Source of the DNA: Lysobacterales bacterium 63-13
GTDB lineage: Bacteria > Pseudomonadota > Gammaproteobacteria > Xanthomonadales > Rhodanobacteraceae
Length of the DNA: 64,000 nucleotides
Direction of reading: 5' to 3'
Assembly: GCA_001899855.1 (NCBI GenBank)
Contig: MKWR01000004.1
Location: 186,001-250,000 of the forward strand
In this document: positions 63,999-64,000 of the stretch, one piece after another
How positions within the stretch are numbered: position 1 is the stretch's first letter
Layout of the letters: every line of letters begins with the position of its first letter
The notes under the pieces: generated by a model
What the model saw: only the letters and a program-made list of their open reading frames with translations
Databases searched by the model: none
Told to the model about the DNA's origin: nothing
Made by a program: the position numbers and the translations under genes

Positions 63999-64000
63999 CC

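Overview
High-GC gammaproteobacterial chromosome, most likely order Lysobacterales (Xanthomonadales), perhaps near Rhodanobacteraceae. This is inferred from the speD-clp neighbourhood, with a Clp-type CRP homologue as in Xanthomonas, next to trpGDC, and from secreted proteins ending in an IFADGFE-like tail. Genes are dense, many overlap by ATGA, and I saw no tRNA, rRNA, CRISPR array or insertion sequence. Long open frames opposite real genes are frequent and are artefacts of GC-rich codon use.

Layout. 1-6.6 kb: speD (cut by the window edge), clp, a HAD phosphatase, trpC-trpD-trpG and a YbaL-type K+/H+ antiporter. 6.7-14.1 kb: DUF488, a Tudor-like small protein, a cold-shock/DUF1294 membrane protein, dnrO with a small Cys-rich partner, a P-type cation ATPase coupled to a beta-CASP RNA-processing hydrolase, and a LOG-family protein. 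14.1-18.3 kb: a TetR-controlled tripartite ABC efflux operon. 18.4-24.6 kb: an extracytoplasmic flavin redox cluster (ApbE, a PepSY/flavodoxin/reductase fusion, a DUF2271 protein with a flavinylation-like motif, and a PepSY protein) divergent from a two-component system. 24.7-32.1 kb: a sulfide/persulfide cluster (type I SQR, cytochrome b561, DUF2892, DUF302, RND efflux pump) divergent from a SqrR/BigR-like ArsR repressor with both sensor cysteines. 32.3-36.2 kb: nnrS, sirB2-like, an outer-membrane barrel and a membrane cytochrome c. 36.4-39.8 kb: nitrogen assimilation, glnA with textbook NtrC and sigma-54 sites, a P-II gene interrupted by an in-frame TAG, and amtB.

39.8-54 kb: acpH, an alpha/beta hydrolase, zapE, secreted M20 and M14 peptidases, a fused indolepyruvate:ferredoxin oxidoreductase, a sterol-desaturase-family protein and an LtaS-like sulfatase-fold protein. 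54.3-64 kb: nupC, a PQQ-dependent sugar dehydrogenase-like protein, speE, speA, a beta-hydroxyacid dehydrogenase, a second PQQ-type protein, and a lipoate ligase split into a catalytic and a small accessory subunit at the right edge.

How it fits together. speD, speE and speA supply spermidine synthesis. Two promoters (dnrO and nnrS) have an FNR/Anr-like box centred exactly at -41.5 from a good -10 element, pointing to low-oxygen or nitric-oxide control. The sulfide cluster, NnrS, cytochrome c and the flavin cluster suggest a respiratory, facultatively microaerobic lifestyle. The most unusual signals are a shared C-terminal (I/L)F-x-(D/N)GF(D/E) tail on three secreted proteins, the amber codon in P-II, the flavinylation module and the SQR-RND sulfide module.
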